Shown here: piece after piece, positions 15,575-23,818 of the stretch
How positions within the stretch are numbered: position 1 is the stretch's first letter
Layout: the number at the start of each line of letters is the position of its first letter
NCBI GenBank assembly: GCA_040255675.1
Contig: JBDZVM010000028.1
Span: 1-48,339, forward strand
Direction: 5' to 3'
DNA from: JBDZVM01 sp040255675
Lineage (GTDB): Bacteria; Actinomycetota; Actinomycetes; Acidothermales; Acidothermaceae
DNA: 48,339 nucleotides
Position numbers and translations under genes: made by a program
Notes under the pieces: generated by a model
The model's database searches: none
What the model was told of the DNA's origin: nothing
Seen by the model: the letters and a program-made list of their open reading frames with translations, nothing else

Positions 15575-16510
15575 GTGCCGCTGATCGAGACCGCCGCGCT
15601 GAGCAAGCGCTACGGGCAGGTGACCGCGCTTGACGCGCTCACCGTATCGATCGAGCCCGGGATCATCGGCCTGGTCGGCGCGAACGGCGCGGGCAAGAGC
15701 ACCTTGGTCAAGGTGTTGCTCGGCCTGCTCGAGCCGACGTCCGGTTCGGCCCGCGTGCTCGACCTGGACGTCGCCACCGAGCCCGAACAGGTGCGCCGCC
15801 TCGTGGGCTACATGCCCGAGCACGACTGCTTGCCGCCCGATGTCTCGGCCACCGAATTCGTGACCCACCTCGGCCGGCTTTCCGGCCTGCCACGCGCGGC
15901 GGCGCGCGAACGGACGGCGGAAGTGCTGCGCCACGTCGGCCTTTATGAAGAGCGCTACCGCCCGATGGGCGGCTACTCGACCGGCATGAAGCAACGGGTG
16001 AAGCTCGCGCAAGCGCTCGTGCACGACCCTAGGCTGATCTTTCTCGACGAGCCGACAAACGGGCTCGATCCCGACGGGCGCGACGAAATGCTCGCCCTCG
16101 TGCAGCGCACCGGCACCGAGTTCGGCATGGCCGTTATGGTCGCCTCGCATTTGCTCGGCGAGCTTGAACGCATGTGCGACCATCTGGTCGTCATCGAGGC
16201 GGGCCGGCTGCGCGCCTCCAACTCGATCGCCGCGTATACCGGAGCGCAGCAATTGCTGGCCGTCGAAATCGACGGCGGTGACGACGAGCGGCGAGCTCTC
16301 GCCGTCCGGCTCGAAAGCTTAGGCGCGCGTATCGAAGGCCGCGCGATCGTTGTCGCGCTGCCGCCGTCTGACGACTTGGTTTATGACGTCGTCCGCGACG
16401 CGATTGCCGACCTCGGGCTTGCCTTGACCCGGCTCGAGCAGCGCCGTCATCGGCTCACCGACATGTTTCGTGAGCCGTCCTCGCAGGGAATGGAGGGCAG
16501 CCGTGTCTGA
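15575..16510 (+). CDS. ABC-2 type transporter ATP-binding protein (pair 1)
   Basis: Cytoplasmic ATPase of an exporter. The 311-residue protein has Walker A GANGAGKST at about residue 36, a signature YSTGMKQRVKLA in place of LSGGQ, Walker B LIFLDEPTNGLDPDG and the H-loop SHLLGE. The C-terminal 100 residues form the variable region usual in ABC-2/NatA-like ATPases. The start is a GTG (MPLIETAALSKRYG). It overlaps the permease start by 8 bp. The substrate is not predictable; drug, polysaccharide and lipid exporters share this form. Confidence 0.9.
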   Translation: MPLIETAALSKRYGQVTALDALTVSIEPGIIGLVGANGAGKSTLVKVLLGLLEPTSGSARVLDLDVATEPEQVRRLVGYMPEHDCLPPDVSATEFVTHLGRLSGLPRAAARERTAEVLRHVGLYEERYRPMGGYSTGMKQRVKLAQALVHDPRLIFLDEPTNGLDPDGRDEMLALVQRTGTEFGMAVMVASHLLGELERMCDHLVVIEAGRLRASNSIAAYTGAQQLLAVEIDGGDDERRALAVRLESLGARIEGRAIVVALPPSDDLVYDVVRDAIADLGLALTRLEQRRHRLTDMFREPSSQGMEGSRV

Positions 16511-17360
16511 GGGCGGCGGCGTTATCTACGACATCGGGTATCAGCGTTACGACGGCCCTCGTCTCGGACGTCGAAATGCCGTCGTTTCGCTTTACGTGCA
16601 CGGGTTGCGCGGCGTCTTCGGCCTCGGCCGACCGGCCAAAGCGAAAGTGTTGCCGTGGCTCGTGGTCGCCGTCATGTTCGTGCCGATGATCGTGCTGATC
16701 GCGGTGATGTCGCGCACCGGCACGCAGATCGAGCGCTACGATTTCTACCCTTTTCAACTTCAGGCGGCGCTGGCGCTTTTTCTCGCCGCTCAAGCACCTG
16801 AACTGTTATCGCGCGACCAGCGTTATCGCGTGCTGCCGCTGTATTTCTCGCGGCCGATCTCGCGAGGCGATTACGCGCTGGCCAAGCTCGCCGCCATGGT
16901 GACCGCGATATTCGCGATCACCGCCGGACCGTTACTCGTCTACTACCTCGGCAGCGTCGCGACGCTCGTGCACTCCCCCGCCGATGCCCGCCATCAAACG
17001 GCCCAATTCCTGCTCGGCGTCGTGAACGCGGCTTTTCATGCCGTGCTCCTTGGCGCTTTAGGCATGGCGATTGCCGCGTTCGCCCGCCGCCGCGCCTTCG
17101 CCACGGCGGCGGTGATCGGCGTCTACGTCATCTCCTCCGCCTTTTCCGGGGCGATCCAGGCGCTGCCCGGGCGAAGCGGCGACTGGGCCGTGCTCGTCTC
17201 GCCGTTCCCGCTCCTCGAGAACCTTCGCGTTTGGCTGCTGCACGGCAAACCAATCGACGACACGCTAACCGGCCTACCGGCCTCGGTCGCGGTAGCCCTG
17301 CTGGTGACGGCGGTGTCTATCGCCGTGTTAGTGCGCCGCTACCAAAGGTTGTCAGCATGA
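16503..17360 (+). CDS. ABC-2 type transporter permease (pair 1)
   Basis: An integral membrane protein of 285 residues with a cytosolic N-terminus (MIYDIGYQRYDGPRLGRR-like region after a short SEGGG start) and about six hydrophobic segments, including VVAVMFVPMIVLIAVM near residue 65 and ALLVTAVSIAVLV at the end. The early GYQRYDGPRLG motif is common in actinobacterial ABC-2 permeases. I start at the GTG at 16503 because it overlaps the ATPase stop. A 94-bp gap with no feature separates it from pair 2. Confidence 0.85.
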   Translation: MSEGGGVIYDIGYQRYDGPRLGRRNAVVSLYVHGLRGVFGLGRPAKAKVLPWLVVAVMFVPMIVLIAVMSRTGTQIERYDFYPFQLQAALALFLAAQAPELLSRDQRYRVLPLYFSRPISRGDYALAKLAAMVTAIFAITAGPLLVYYLGSVATLVHSPADARHQTAQFLLGVVNAAFHAVLLGALGMAIAAFARRRAFATAAVIGVYVISSAFSGAIQALPGRSGDWAVLVSPFPLLENLRVWLLHGKPIDDTLTGLPASVAVALLVTAVSIAVLVRRYQRLSA

Positions 17361-17454
17361 CTCCACCCCACACGCTTCTCCGCTCCGCTCCTCGCTTCGC
17401 TGCGATGCTCACCCGCGCCGGCGGCGCGACATTCAACGCCGTGAAGCGTGTCCC

Positions 17455-18363
17455 ATGAACATTGAGCTGCGGTCGGTCTCGCGCTGGTACGGCAACGTCG
17501 TCGCCGTCAACGACATCACGATGACGATCGGCCCGGGAGTCACCGGTTTGCTCGGCCCTAACGGAGCCGGAAAATCGACGCTGCTGCACATGATGGCCGG
17601 CTTCTTACCACCGTCGAGCGGCACTTTGACGATCGACGGCGAGCCGACCTGGCGACGTCCGGAGATATATCGCGTGGTCGGGCTCGTACCCGAACGCGAA
17701 GCCGCCTACGAGTTCTTGACGGCGCGCGAATTCGTCGTGGCGAGCGCGAAATTGCATCAACTCGCCCTGCCCGAGCAGGCCGCCGAGCGGGCGCTGCATA
17801 TCGTCGAGTTGACCGAAGCGGCCGATCGCAAGGTCGGCACCTTCTCGAAAGGCATGCGGCAGCGCGCACGGGTCGCGGCGGCGCTTGTGCACGACCCCCA
17901 GGTGCTGTTGCTCGACGAGCCCTTCAACGGCATGGACCCTCGCCAGCGTCTGCACATGATGGATCTGCTGCGCGCGATGGCCGCCGACGGGCGCACCGTG
18001 CTGTTCAGCTCGCACATTCTCGAAGAAGTAGAGCAGCTTTCCGACGTCGTCCAGGTTGTCGTGTCGGGTCGGCTCGCGGCATCGGGAGACTTCCGCGAAA
18101 TTCGGCGGCTGATGACCGACCGGCCTCACGTGTTCACAGTGCGCTCGACCGACGATCGCAAGCTGGCGGCGGCCTTGATGGCCCAGCCGCATACGTCTGG
18201 CGTGGCGATCGAATCCGCCGGTTTACGCGTACACGCCGCGGATTTCGGCTCGTTCACCCGGGCACTCGCGACAACCGCGCGCGACCACGGCGTGGGTTTG
18301 CGTGAAGTGATCCCGGCCGACGAATCGCTGGAAAGCGTCTTCTCTTACCTGGTGCGCCGATGA
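17455..18363 (+). CDS. ABC-2 type transporter ATP-binding protein (pair 2)
   Basis: The 302-residue ATPase has Walker A GPNGAGKST, a degenerate signature FSKGMRQRARVA, Walker B VLLLDEPFNGMDPRQ and the H-loop SSHILEE. The start is the ATG at 17455 (MNIELRSVSRWYG). It ends in an ATGA overlap with its permease. With pair 1 it may form one heteromeric exporter or two separate ones. Confidence 0.9.
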   Translation: MNIELRSVSRWYGNVVAVNDITMTIGPGVTGLLGPNGAGKSTLLHMMAGFLPPSSGTLTIDGEPTWRRPEIYRVVGLVPEREAAYEFLTAREFVVASAKLHQLALPEQAAERALHIVELTEAADRKVGTFSKGMRQRARVAAALVHDPQVLLLDEPFNGMDPRQRLHMMDLLRAMAADGRTVLFSSHILEEVEQLSDVVQVVVSGRLAASGDFREIRRLMTDRPHVFTVRSTDDRKLAAALMAQPHTSGVAIESAGLRVHAADFGSFTRALATTARDHGVGLREVIPADESLESVFSYLVRR

Positions 18364-19073
18364 ACGCCGTGGTTGCCGGCATCACCTTTCGCGCGCTCTT
18401 CGGACGACGCCGGGTGCTGCTCCTTATCTTGTTACCGCTGATTTTGCTGGCGCTCGCCGGCGCGTTCCGCGCCGGCGGAGGCACCGACACCGACGTCCTG
18501 CTCGGCCGTTTCGGCATTACCGCGCTTCTGCCGCTCGTGGCGCTCATCGTCGGAACCGGCGTGCTCGGCGCGGAACTCGACGACGGCACCGCCGTGTACC
18601 TGCTTGCCACACCGGTGCCGAGAAAGACCATTGTGGTCAGCAAATTCGTGGTCGGCGCGGCCGTCACGGTTGTGTTCACCGCGCTTCCCGAATGGGTGGC
18701 CGGCCTCATCGCGTTTCCCGACGAACCGCGCCTCGTGTTGGCCTACACGGCGGGTGCGGCGATCGGCTCTATCGTCTACGTCGCCGTTTTCGTGGCGCTG
18801 TCAGTGCTCACTCGGCGCGCCATGGCGGTCGGGCTGCTCTACGTGCTCGTCTGGGAAGGCCTGCTGGCCAGCTTCGTCTCCGGCATCGGCGTCTTGAGCG
18901 TGCAGCAATACACGCTCGCGATAGCCCGCGCGATTTCAGGAGCCGGAGACGCGGTGCCGGCGACGGTGTCGGTCGCGACGGCGATCCCGATGGCCGCGGT
19001 GGTGGTCGGGCTTGCCATGTGGCTGGCGGTCGACCAGCTGCGCAGTTACCGCATCGCCGGCGAGGCGACCTGA
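18360..19073 (+). CDS. ABC-2 type transporter permease (pair 2)
   Basis: The 237-residue membrane protein has about six hydrophobic segments, starting with VLLLILLPLILLALAGAF and including TALLPLVALIVGTGVLG followed by the ABC-2 hallmark AELDDGTAVYLLATPVPR. It is translationally coupled to the ATPase by ATGA. It ends 51 bp before the repeat at the edge of assembly gap 2, so its own reading frame is complete. Confidence 0.85.
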   Translation: MNAVVAGITFRALFGRRRVLLLILLPLILLALAGAFRAGGGTDTDVLLGRFGITALLPLVALIVGTGVLGAELDDGTAVYLLATPVPRKTIVVSKFVVGAAVTVVFTALPEWVAGLIAFPDEPRLVLAYTAGAAIGSIVYVAVFVALSVLTRRAMAVGLLYVLVWEGLLASFVSGIGVLSVQQYTLAIARAISGAGDAVPATVSVATAIPMAAVVVGLAMWLAVDQLRSYRIAGEAT

Positions 19074-19124
19074 GCCATCGAACGACACTGAGCCCGCGAA
19101 CAGCGCCGCCAGCACGAACGAGCC

Positions 19125-19334
19125 GCGCCTACGATCCGAGACGCGCCTACGATCCGAGCCTTTCGCGGACGACGTCGGCNNNNNNNNNNNNNNNNNNNNN
19201 NNNNNNNNNNNNNNNNNNNNNNNNNNNNNNNNNNNNNNNNNNNNNNNNNNNNNNNNNNNNNNNNNNNNNNNNNNNNNNNGCGCCTACGATCCGAGACGCG
19301 CCTACGATCCGAGCCTTTCGCGGACGACGTCGGC
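19125..19334. other. assembly gap 2: 100 N flanked by identical 55-bp copies
   Basis: Bases 19125-19179 and 19280-19334 are identical over 55 bp around exactly 100 Ns (19180-19279), the same geometry as gap 1. The 55-mer contains a tandem 18-bp repeat (gcgcctacgatccgagac and a near copy), which explains why the assembler stopped. The downstream copy overlaps the end of glmM. Real missing DNA is probably none or a few repeat units. Confidence 0.85.
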
Positions 19335-20645
19335 AAGCCGACGCGCGATCGCATCGGCTTGCTCATGCGTTGGCGCCTCGACCATCACGCGTACCAGCGG
19401 CTCGGTGCCGGAGGGCCGAAGCAAGATGCGGCCTTGCTCGCCCAATTCGGCTTGGGCGACCGCGACCGCCCCGAGTAAGTCTTTGTCGGAGTCGGCGCGC
19501 GACTTGTCGACACCACTGACGTTGACGAGCACCTGCGGCAGCCGGGTCATGACGCCGGCGAGTTCGGCGAGTGACTTCTCGGTCGCCGCTACCTGGGCCA
19601 AGACCTGCAAGCCGGTGAGCACGCCGTCGCCGGTCGTCGCGTGGTCGAGCATGATGACGTGGCCGCTTTGCTCCCCGCCGAGCACGTAGCCGCCCGCTTT
19701 CATCGCCTCGAGCACGTAGCGGTCGCCTACCGGCGTTTCGACTACCCGCACTCCGGCGGCTTGCATCGCGAGCTTGAAACCGAGGTTCGACATCACGGTC
19801 GCGACGACCGTGTCACCCACAAGCCGCCCTTCGTCGCGTAGCGCGAGGGCAAGAATGCTTAATATCTGGTCGCCGTCGACAATCGAACCGTCGGCCGCGA
19901 CGGCGAGGCAGCGGTCGGCGTCGCCGTCGTGGGCGATTCCGGCGTCCGCGCCTTGTTCGACGACCGCCTGTTGCAGCAACTCGAGGTGTGTCGACCCGCA
20001 GCCGTTGTTGATGTTGATGCCGTCGGGGTCGCAGCCGATCGTCGTCACGGTGGCGCCGGCCCGCCGCAAGACGTCGGGTGATGCCAGGTGGGCCGCGCCA
20101 TGCGCGCAGTCGACGACGACTTTCAGCCCGTCGAGCCGCTGCTTAGTGGTCGACAGCACGTGTTCGACGTAGCGCGGCAGCGCCTCGGGGAGGTCGCGTA
20201 CCCGCCCCACGTGGTCGCCGACCGGCCGCTGCCACTCCTCGAGGAGCTGCGCTTCGACGGCGTCTTCGAGTTCGTCGGCGAGCTTGTGGCCGCCGCGCGC
20301 GAGAAACTTGATGCCGTTGTCGGGCATCGGATTGTGGCTGGCCGAGAGCACGACGCCGAGGTCGGCGCCGAGGTCAGCGGTGAGGAACGCGACCGCGGGT
20401 GTGGGCAAGACCCCGAGTCGGACGACGTCGACGCCCGCGCTCGCGAGGCCGGCAACGACAGCCGCTTCGAGGAATTCACCGGAGGCTCGCGGGTCGCGAC
20501 CGACCACGGCGCACGGACGTCGACCGTCGAACTCCCCCGACTGGGCCAACACGTGTGCCGCCGCGACCGCTAGCTCAAGAGCCAGCTCGGCGGTGAGTTC
20601 TTTGTTCGCGACGCCGCGGACGCCGTCGGTACCGAACAGCCGCAC
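19302..20645 (-). CDS. glmM: phosphoglucosamine mutase GlmM
   Basis: Interconverts glucosamine-6-phosphate and glucosamine-1-phosphate. The 447-residue protein has the phosphoserine loop SASHNPMPDNG, the metal loop DGDADR, the sugar-binding GEQSGH and the C-terminal phosphate-binding RPSGTEPLVRV. I start at the GTG at 20645 (MRLFGTDGVRG), which matches family N-termini; a TTG at 20654 would add three residues. It follows rpsI with a 10-bp gap, the standard actinobacterial rplM-rpsI-glmM order. The stop at 19302 lies in the 55-bp repeat beside gap 2. The tandem 18-bp unit there means the last codons should be checked against raw reads. Confidence 0.96.
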   Translation of the reverse strand: MRLFGTDGVRGVANKELTAELALELAVAAAHVLAQSGEFDGRRPCAVVGRDPRASGEFLEAAVVAGLASAGVDVVRLGVLPTPAVAFLTADLGADLGVVLSASHNPMPDNGIKFLARGGHKLADELEDAVEAQLLEEWQRPVGDHVGRVRDLPEALPRYVEHVLSTTKQRLDGLKVVVDCAHGAAHLASPDVLRRAGATVTTIGCDPDGININNGCGSTHLELLQQAVVEQGADAGIAHDGDADRCLAVAADGSIVDGDQILSILALALRDEGRLVGDTVVATVMSNLGFKLAMQAAGVRVVETPVGDRYVLEAMKAGGYVLGGEQSGHVIMLDHATTGDGVLTGLQVLAQVAATEKSLAELAGVMTRLPQVLVNVSGVDKSRADSDKDLLGAVAVAQAELGEQGRILLRPSGTEPLVRVMVEAPTHEQADAIARRLADVVRERLGS

Positions 20646-20655
20646 GGGCGGCAAC

Positions 20656-21180
20656 TTACCGCTTCGAGTACTGCGGAGCCTTGCGGGCCTTCTTCAGGCC
20701 GTACTTCTTGCGCTCGGTGACGCGAGCGTCGCGGGTGAGGAAGCCCGCCTTCTTCAGCGTCGGACGGTTCTCGGCGTCGACGACGAGCAGCGCGCGAGCG
20801 ACGCCGAGCCGCAGCGCACCGGCCTGGCCGCTGACACCGCCGCCGGTGATGCGGGCGACGATGTCGAACTGCTCGGTGCCGTCGAGGATCGTCAGCGGGC
20901 TCTTCACCAGCTGCTGGTGAACCTTGTTCGGGAAGTACGTCTCGAGGCTGCGACCGTTGATCTTCCACTGGCCGGTGCCGGGGACGATCCGCACGCGCGC
21001 GATGGCTTCTTTGCGGCGTCCGGTCGCGTTGCCCGAACCGCTCGCCGAACGGCGGCGCACAGCCGCCGTCTCGCTGGTGTAGGACGACTCCGTCGTGTAG
21101 GACGACGGCGCCTCGGCAGCGCTCTCGACCTGGGCGCCGACTTCGGTGTCGTCGCCCGCAAGGGTCGTGGTTTCTGTCAC
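20656..21180 (-). CDS. rpsI: 30S ribosomal protein S9
   Basis: The 174-residue small-subunit protein has the core from about residue 52 (GRRKEAIARVRIVPG) to the conserved C-terminal SKR tail that reaches the P-site tRNA. The first 50 residues are an acidic/Ser-Thr extension with a small internal repeat (SSYTTE, SSYTSE), seen in other actinobacterial S9 proteins but long here. It lies 69 bp after rplM. Confidence 0.97.
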   Translation of the reverse strand: MTETTTLAGDDTEVGAQVESAAEAPSSYTTESSYTSETAAVRRRSASGSGNATGRRKEAIARVRIVPGTGQWKINGRSLETYFPNKVHQQLVKSPLTILDGTEQFDIVARITGGGVSGQAGALRLGVARALLVVDAENRPTLKKAGFLTRDARVTERKKYGLKKARKAPQYSKR

Positions 21181-21249
21181 GGGACTCCTCGAATCTCACT
21201 CTCGCCCGGTGGCGTCGCTACTGAGGCGCCGACGGTAACCTCACGTCGG

Positions 21250-21693
21250 CTACTGCGCTACCTGGCTGATCTCGAAAGGCACCGGCGCCTGCGCCTGGTG
21301 CGGGTGGTTGGGACCCGAATAGACCTTGAGCTTCTTTAGCATCGCCCGGCCGAGCGTGGTGTGGGGCAGCATGCCGCGCACGGCTTTCTCGATCGCCTGC
21401 TCGGGACGCTCGGCCAGCAGTTCGCGGTACGGCTTGGCGGTGAGGCCGCCCGGGTAGCCCGAGTGGCGGTAAGCCATCTTCTGCTCGCGCTTGTTGCCAG
21501 TGAGCGCGACCTTGTCGGCGTTGACCACGATGACGAAGTCGCCGGTGTCGACGTGCGGGGCGAAGATCGGCTTGTGCTTCCCGCGAAGCAAGATCGCGAT
21601 CTGGGAGGCCAGTCGGCCGAGCACGACGTCACTGGCGTCGATCACGTGCCACTGCCGCTGGACGTCGCCAGCCTTCGGAGAGAACGTGCGCAC
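21250..21693 (-). CDS. rplM: 50S ribosomal protein L13
   Basis: The 147-residue large-subunit protein shows the typical WHVIDASDVVLGRLAS near the N-terminus, VNADKVALTGNK, the GGL and RGMLPHTTLGR motifs and the KVYSGPNHPHQAQ end. The GTG at 21693 (MRTFSPKAGD) has AAGG upstream and matches actinobacterial L13. The 235 bp between it and the DUF2335 gene should contain the promoter and leader of rplM-rpsI-glmM; I see no confident promoter box. Confidence 0.97.
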   Translation of the reverse strand: MRTFSPKAGDVQRQWHVIDASDVVLGRLASQIAILLRGKHKPIFAPHVDTGDFVIVVNADKVALTGNKREQKMAYRHSGYPGGLTAKPYRELLAERPEQAIEKAVRGMLPHTTLGRAMLKKLKVYSGPNHPHQAQAPVPFEISQVAQ

Positions 21694-21928
21694 TGAGCAG
21701 ACCTTCGGTCGGATCGGATTCCCTGGATGCGCGACCGGCACGAGCGCACGCCTGAAGGCATGCGCGAGCCACGCGCAACGACGTCACAGCCTACCGGGCG
21801 GCCAGCGAGGAGGTCAAAACGGGTCACCCCCGGGGCTTGGCCCGAACCCATCGCGGACAGCTCGGCCGTGGATGACATCAGTGTGAGCTCGTCCGCATGG
21901 CGCTTCTTAGTGTTCTCGTTACGGTCCG

Positions 21929-22399
21929 TCACATCTCCCGCTCGGAGATTCCTGGTCCTCGATGGCGGGTGCCAGATATAAACGACCGAACGATCATGAC
22001 GACAGGCATCGAAAGCAAAACGCTGCCCGCAACGAGGCGATGCAGTCCAAAGAACACAATTGCCGCAACGAGGGCGACAGCTGTGATAAAGAACGCCATT
22101 GTTCTGCCGATCCTGGCCTCGACGATCTCGGCGTCGGCAAGTCGCCGATCGGTTTGGATGTGGCCCGTCGCGGCGCTCTCCGCCATGGCCAGAATTCGCT
22201 CTGCCGCGCCCGGGACGACACGCTCGTATTCGCCCAACGTTTCCGGGGGCGGAAGTGGAGCAATCCAGTTTCGGCGTACTTCGAGACGCTCGACTACGAC
22301 CTCAGCGACTTCGTCGATCAGGTCGTCGCTTAGCCCAGTCGGCAGGACTTCCGAACGGTGGTCGTCGCTTCGGTCAACGCCTTCGCCGTCTCGATCCAC
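21929..22399 (-). CDS. DUF2335 small membrane protein
   Basis: About 156 residues. The middle holds the DUF2335 hallmark (LPPPETLGEYERVVPGAAER followed by an ILAMAE helix). Two hydrophobic segments follow, AFFITAVALVAAIVFFGL and LVAGSVLLSMPVVMIV, joined by a short turn, suggesting a membrane hairpin with a cytosolic head. The function of the family is not known. The start is uncertain: no ATG precedes the domain in a coding-like stretch, so I use the GTG at 22399, which overlaps the upstream small gene by 70 bp. The frame is open to an ATG at 22609, but its third-position GC is visibly lower than that of the overlapping frame there. Confidence 0.65.
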   Translation of the reverse strand: MDRDGEGVDRSDDHRSEVLPTGLSDDLIDEVAEVVVERLEVRRNWIAPLPPPETLGEYERVVPGAAERILAMAESAATGHIQTDRRLADAEIVEARIGRTMAFFITAVALVAAIVFFGLHRLVAGSVLLSMPVVMIVRSFISGTRHRGPGISEREM

Positions 22400-22575
22400 G
22401 CCTCCAGCACGGGGTCGCGGTAACTCAGATCCTGCCGGGCCTGCCGAAGACGCGGCGATGTGTCGAGGCTGATCCGATCGAACCCGGATGATACGTGGCG
22501 TGCCGTCTTCACGAACCAAGCGACTGGGTTCGTCATGCGCTTGGCCGACCTCGTCGTCGTGCGCATCACCGTCAT
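22330..22575 (-). CDS. hypothetical 81-residue protein upstream of and overlapping the DUF2335 gene
   Basis: I do not recognise this product. It is basic at the N-terminus (MTVMRTTTRSAKRMTNPVAW), has no signal peptide or membrane segment, and uses mostly G or C in third positions, unlike the competing frame. It overlaps the DUF2335 gene in another frame, so the two may be translationally coupled. A frameshift could instead join both into one DUF2335 protein with a longer N-terminal region. Confidence 0.5.
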   Translation of the reverse strand: MTVMRTTTRSAKRMTNPVAWFVKTARHVSSGFDRISLDTSPRLRQARQDLSYRDPVLEAWIETAKALTEATTTVRKSCRLG

Positions 22576-22981
22576 GGATCAACACTACCTCCCCTGCTGA
22601 GCAGCGCAATATCCGCCGTTTGGCCTAGACATGGACGTGATGTTCGTTCCGAGGTGCCATCTGGCATCGGGTAGCACGTAAGAAGATCCTATGGCAGGTG
22701 ACGACATTCGGGGCACTCGCGCGACATGCGGTAGCCCTCCCGCAGCACATCGCATGGATGCCGGACGCCGCCGAATCGCTGAGCCATGAGGCAGCGCGCG
22801 TCACTCGAACGGTCGAGCGAACTGAGCGGCGACGACCTTCACTTGGCGCTGAGCGTCAGTTACGCCCTTAAATAGGGGGTTTTCTCGGGGTGTTCCCCGA
22901 CGACAGATCTCCTGGCAGTGTCAGAATGTCGTGTGACGAAGGGAGGGGGTCTGCGCCAACGGGCCGCGGGTCACGAGACTG
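22576..22981. other. 406-bp intergenic region between DUF2335 and LuxR genes
   Basis: This is a divergent promoter region. The only clear structure is a perfect hairpin TCGGGG-TGTT-CCCCGA at 22885-22900, 82 bp before the LuxR start. AGCGTCAGTTA at 22852-22862 contains CTGACG in reverse, similar to the direct repeats upstream of the second LuxR gene. No gene is supported; a 29-codon frame at 22786-22875 lacks a Shine-Dalgarno. Confidence 0.5.
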
Positions 22982-23809
22982 ATGACAATAGTCGCTGGAT
23001 TGGGCGAGACAGCACTCGATTCACTTCGCCTGATTGTCGAGCCGAACGAGGCTACGACGGCCGGCATCACGACCGAAGTTCTCGACCATCTTCGCCAGCT
23101 CGTGCCAGCTGATCAAGCACTTTCGTTCGAACTCGACGTTGCCGAGCGGCGCCTCATCTCGATCAAAGGATCGCCAGACGTCGAGATCAGGTGCGAGCCG
23201 ATGTTCGAGCGTGCCTTTTGGTCGGCGTTCGGCACGTGCGCCCCGTGCACCTACTACGAACTGACTGGTGACTTCGAACGGATCTGCTTCCTTTCGGATT
23301 TTTACACCGCCGAAGAGCTGCGGCAGACCACGATGTACCGCCTCTTCGAGAACCTTCCGATCCACCGTGCCGCTCTTGACCATGCCATGACCGCGGTGTT
23401 GCCGTCGCCGACTGGCATCGAGGCGCGCATCATGCTCGTTCGCGGTGACCGCGACTTCGACGAATCCGACCGCACGATGCTCGCCTTGCTGCGCCCGCAT
23501 CTGGCCGCGGTGCATCGCCGCGGCACCGAACGACGAGAGGGCCTCACCGCCCTGACGCCTCGCCAGCAGACGATCCTGCATCTGGTCGCCCGAGGCTTTA
23601 GCAACGACGAAATCGCTCAGCGACTCGTCGTCTCGCCCGGCACGGTTCGCAAGCACCTCGACAATGCGTTTCGCCAGCTCGGAGTCTCGAGCCGGGCCGC
23701 CGCGGTCGCGCGAGCTTTCCCCGACGGCGTCCCCGCTTACCCGAACTTCAAGAGTTCGCCGGCGTCGGTGCATCAGCTCCCGCGCGCCCGCGACGGCCGT
23801 AGCTCGTAA
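22982..23809 (+). CDS. LuxR-family transcriptional regulator (paralogue A)
   Basis: A 275-residue regulator. The C-terminal LuxR helix-turn-helix (about residues 190-247) reads LTPRQQTILHLVARGFSNDE, then IAQRLVVSPGTVRKHLDN. The N-terminal 180 residues are a sensor-like region with no family I can name; it includes the segment FDESDRTMLALLRPHLAAVH also present in the second regulator, and four Cys residues in the middle (one in ICF, a CAPC pair, and one in RCEP). No receiver domain with phosphorylation Asp or membrane segment is seen. It converges on the giant secreted gene with 9 bp between stop codons. Confidence 0.85.
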   Translation: MTIVAGLGETALDSLRLIVEPNEATTAGITTEVLDHLRQLVPADQALSFELDVAERRLISIKGSPDVEIRCEPMFERAFWSAFGTCAPCTYYELTGDFERICFLSDFYTAEELRQTTMYRLFENLPIHRAALDHAMTAVLPSPTGIEARIMLVRGDRDFDESDRTMLALLRPHLAAVHRRGTERREGLTALTPRQQTILHLVARGFSNDEIAQRLVVSPGTVRKHLDNAFRQLGVSSRAAAVARAFPDGVPAYPNFKSSPASVHQLPRARDGRSS

Positions 23810-23818
23810 CCCCCGCGC

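Noticed and set aside
22786..22875. 29-codon plus-strand ORF in the DUF2335-LuxR spacer
   Set aside because: No Shine-Dalgarno, no recognisable features, and length expected by chance.
22885..22900. Hairpin TCGGGG-TGTT-CCCCGA as a terminator
   Set aside because: Short stem, no U-tract, and it lies in a divergent promoter region where no transcript needs to end; kept only as a possible operator.
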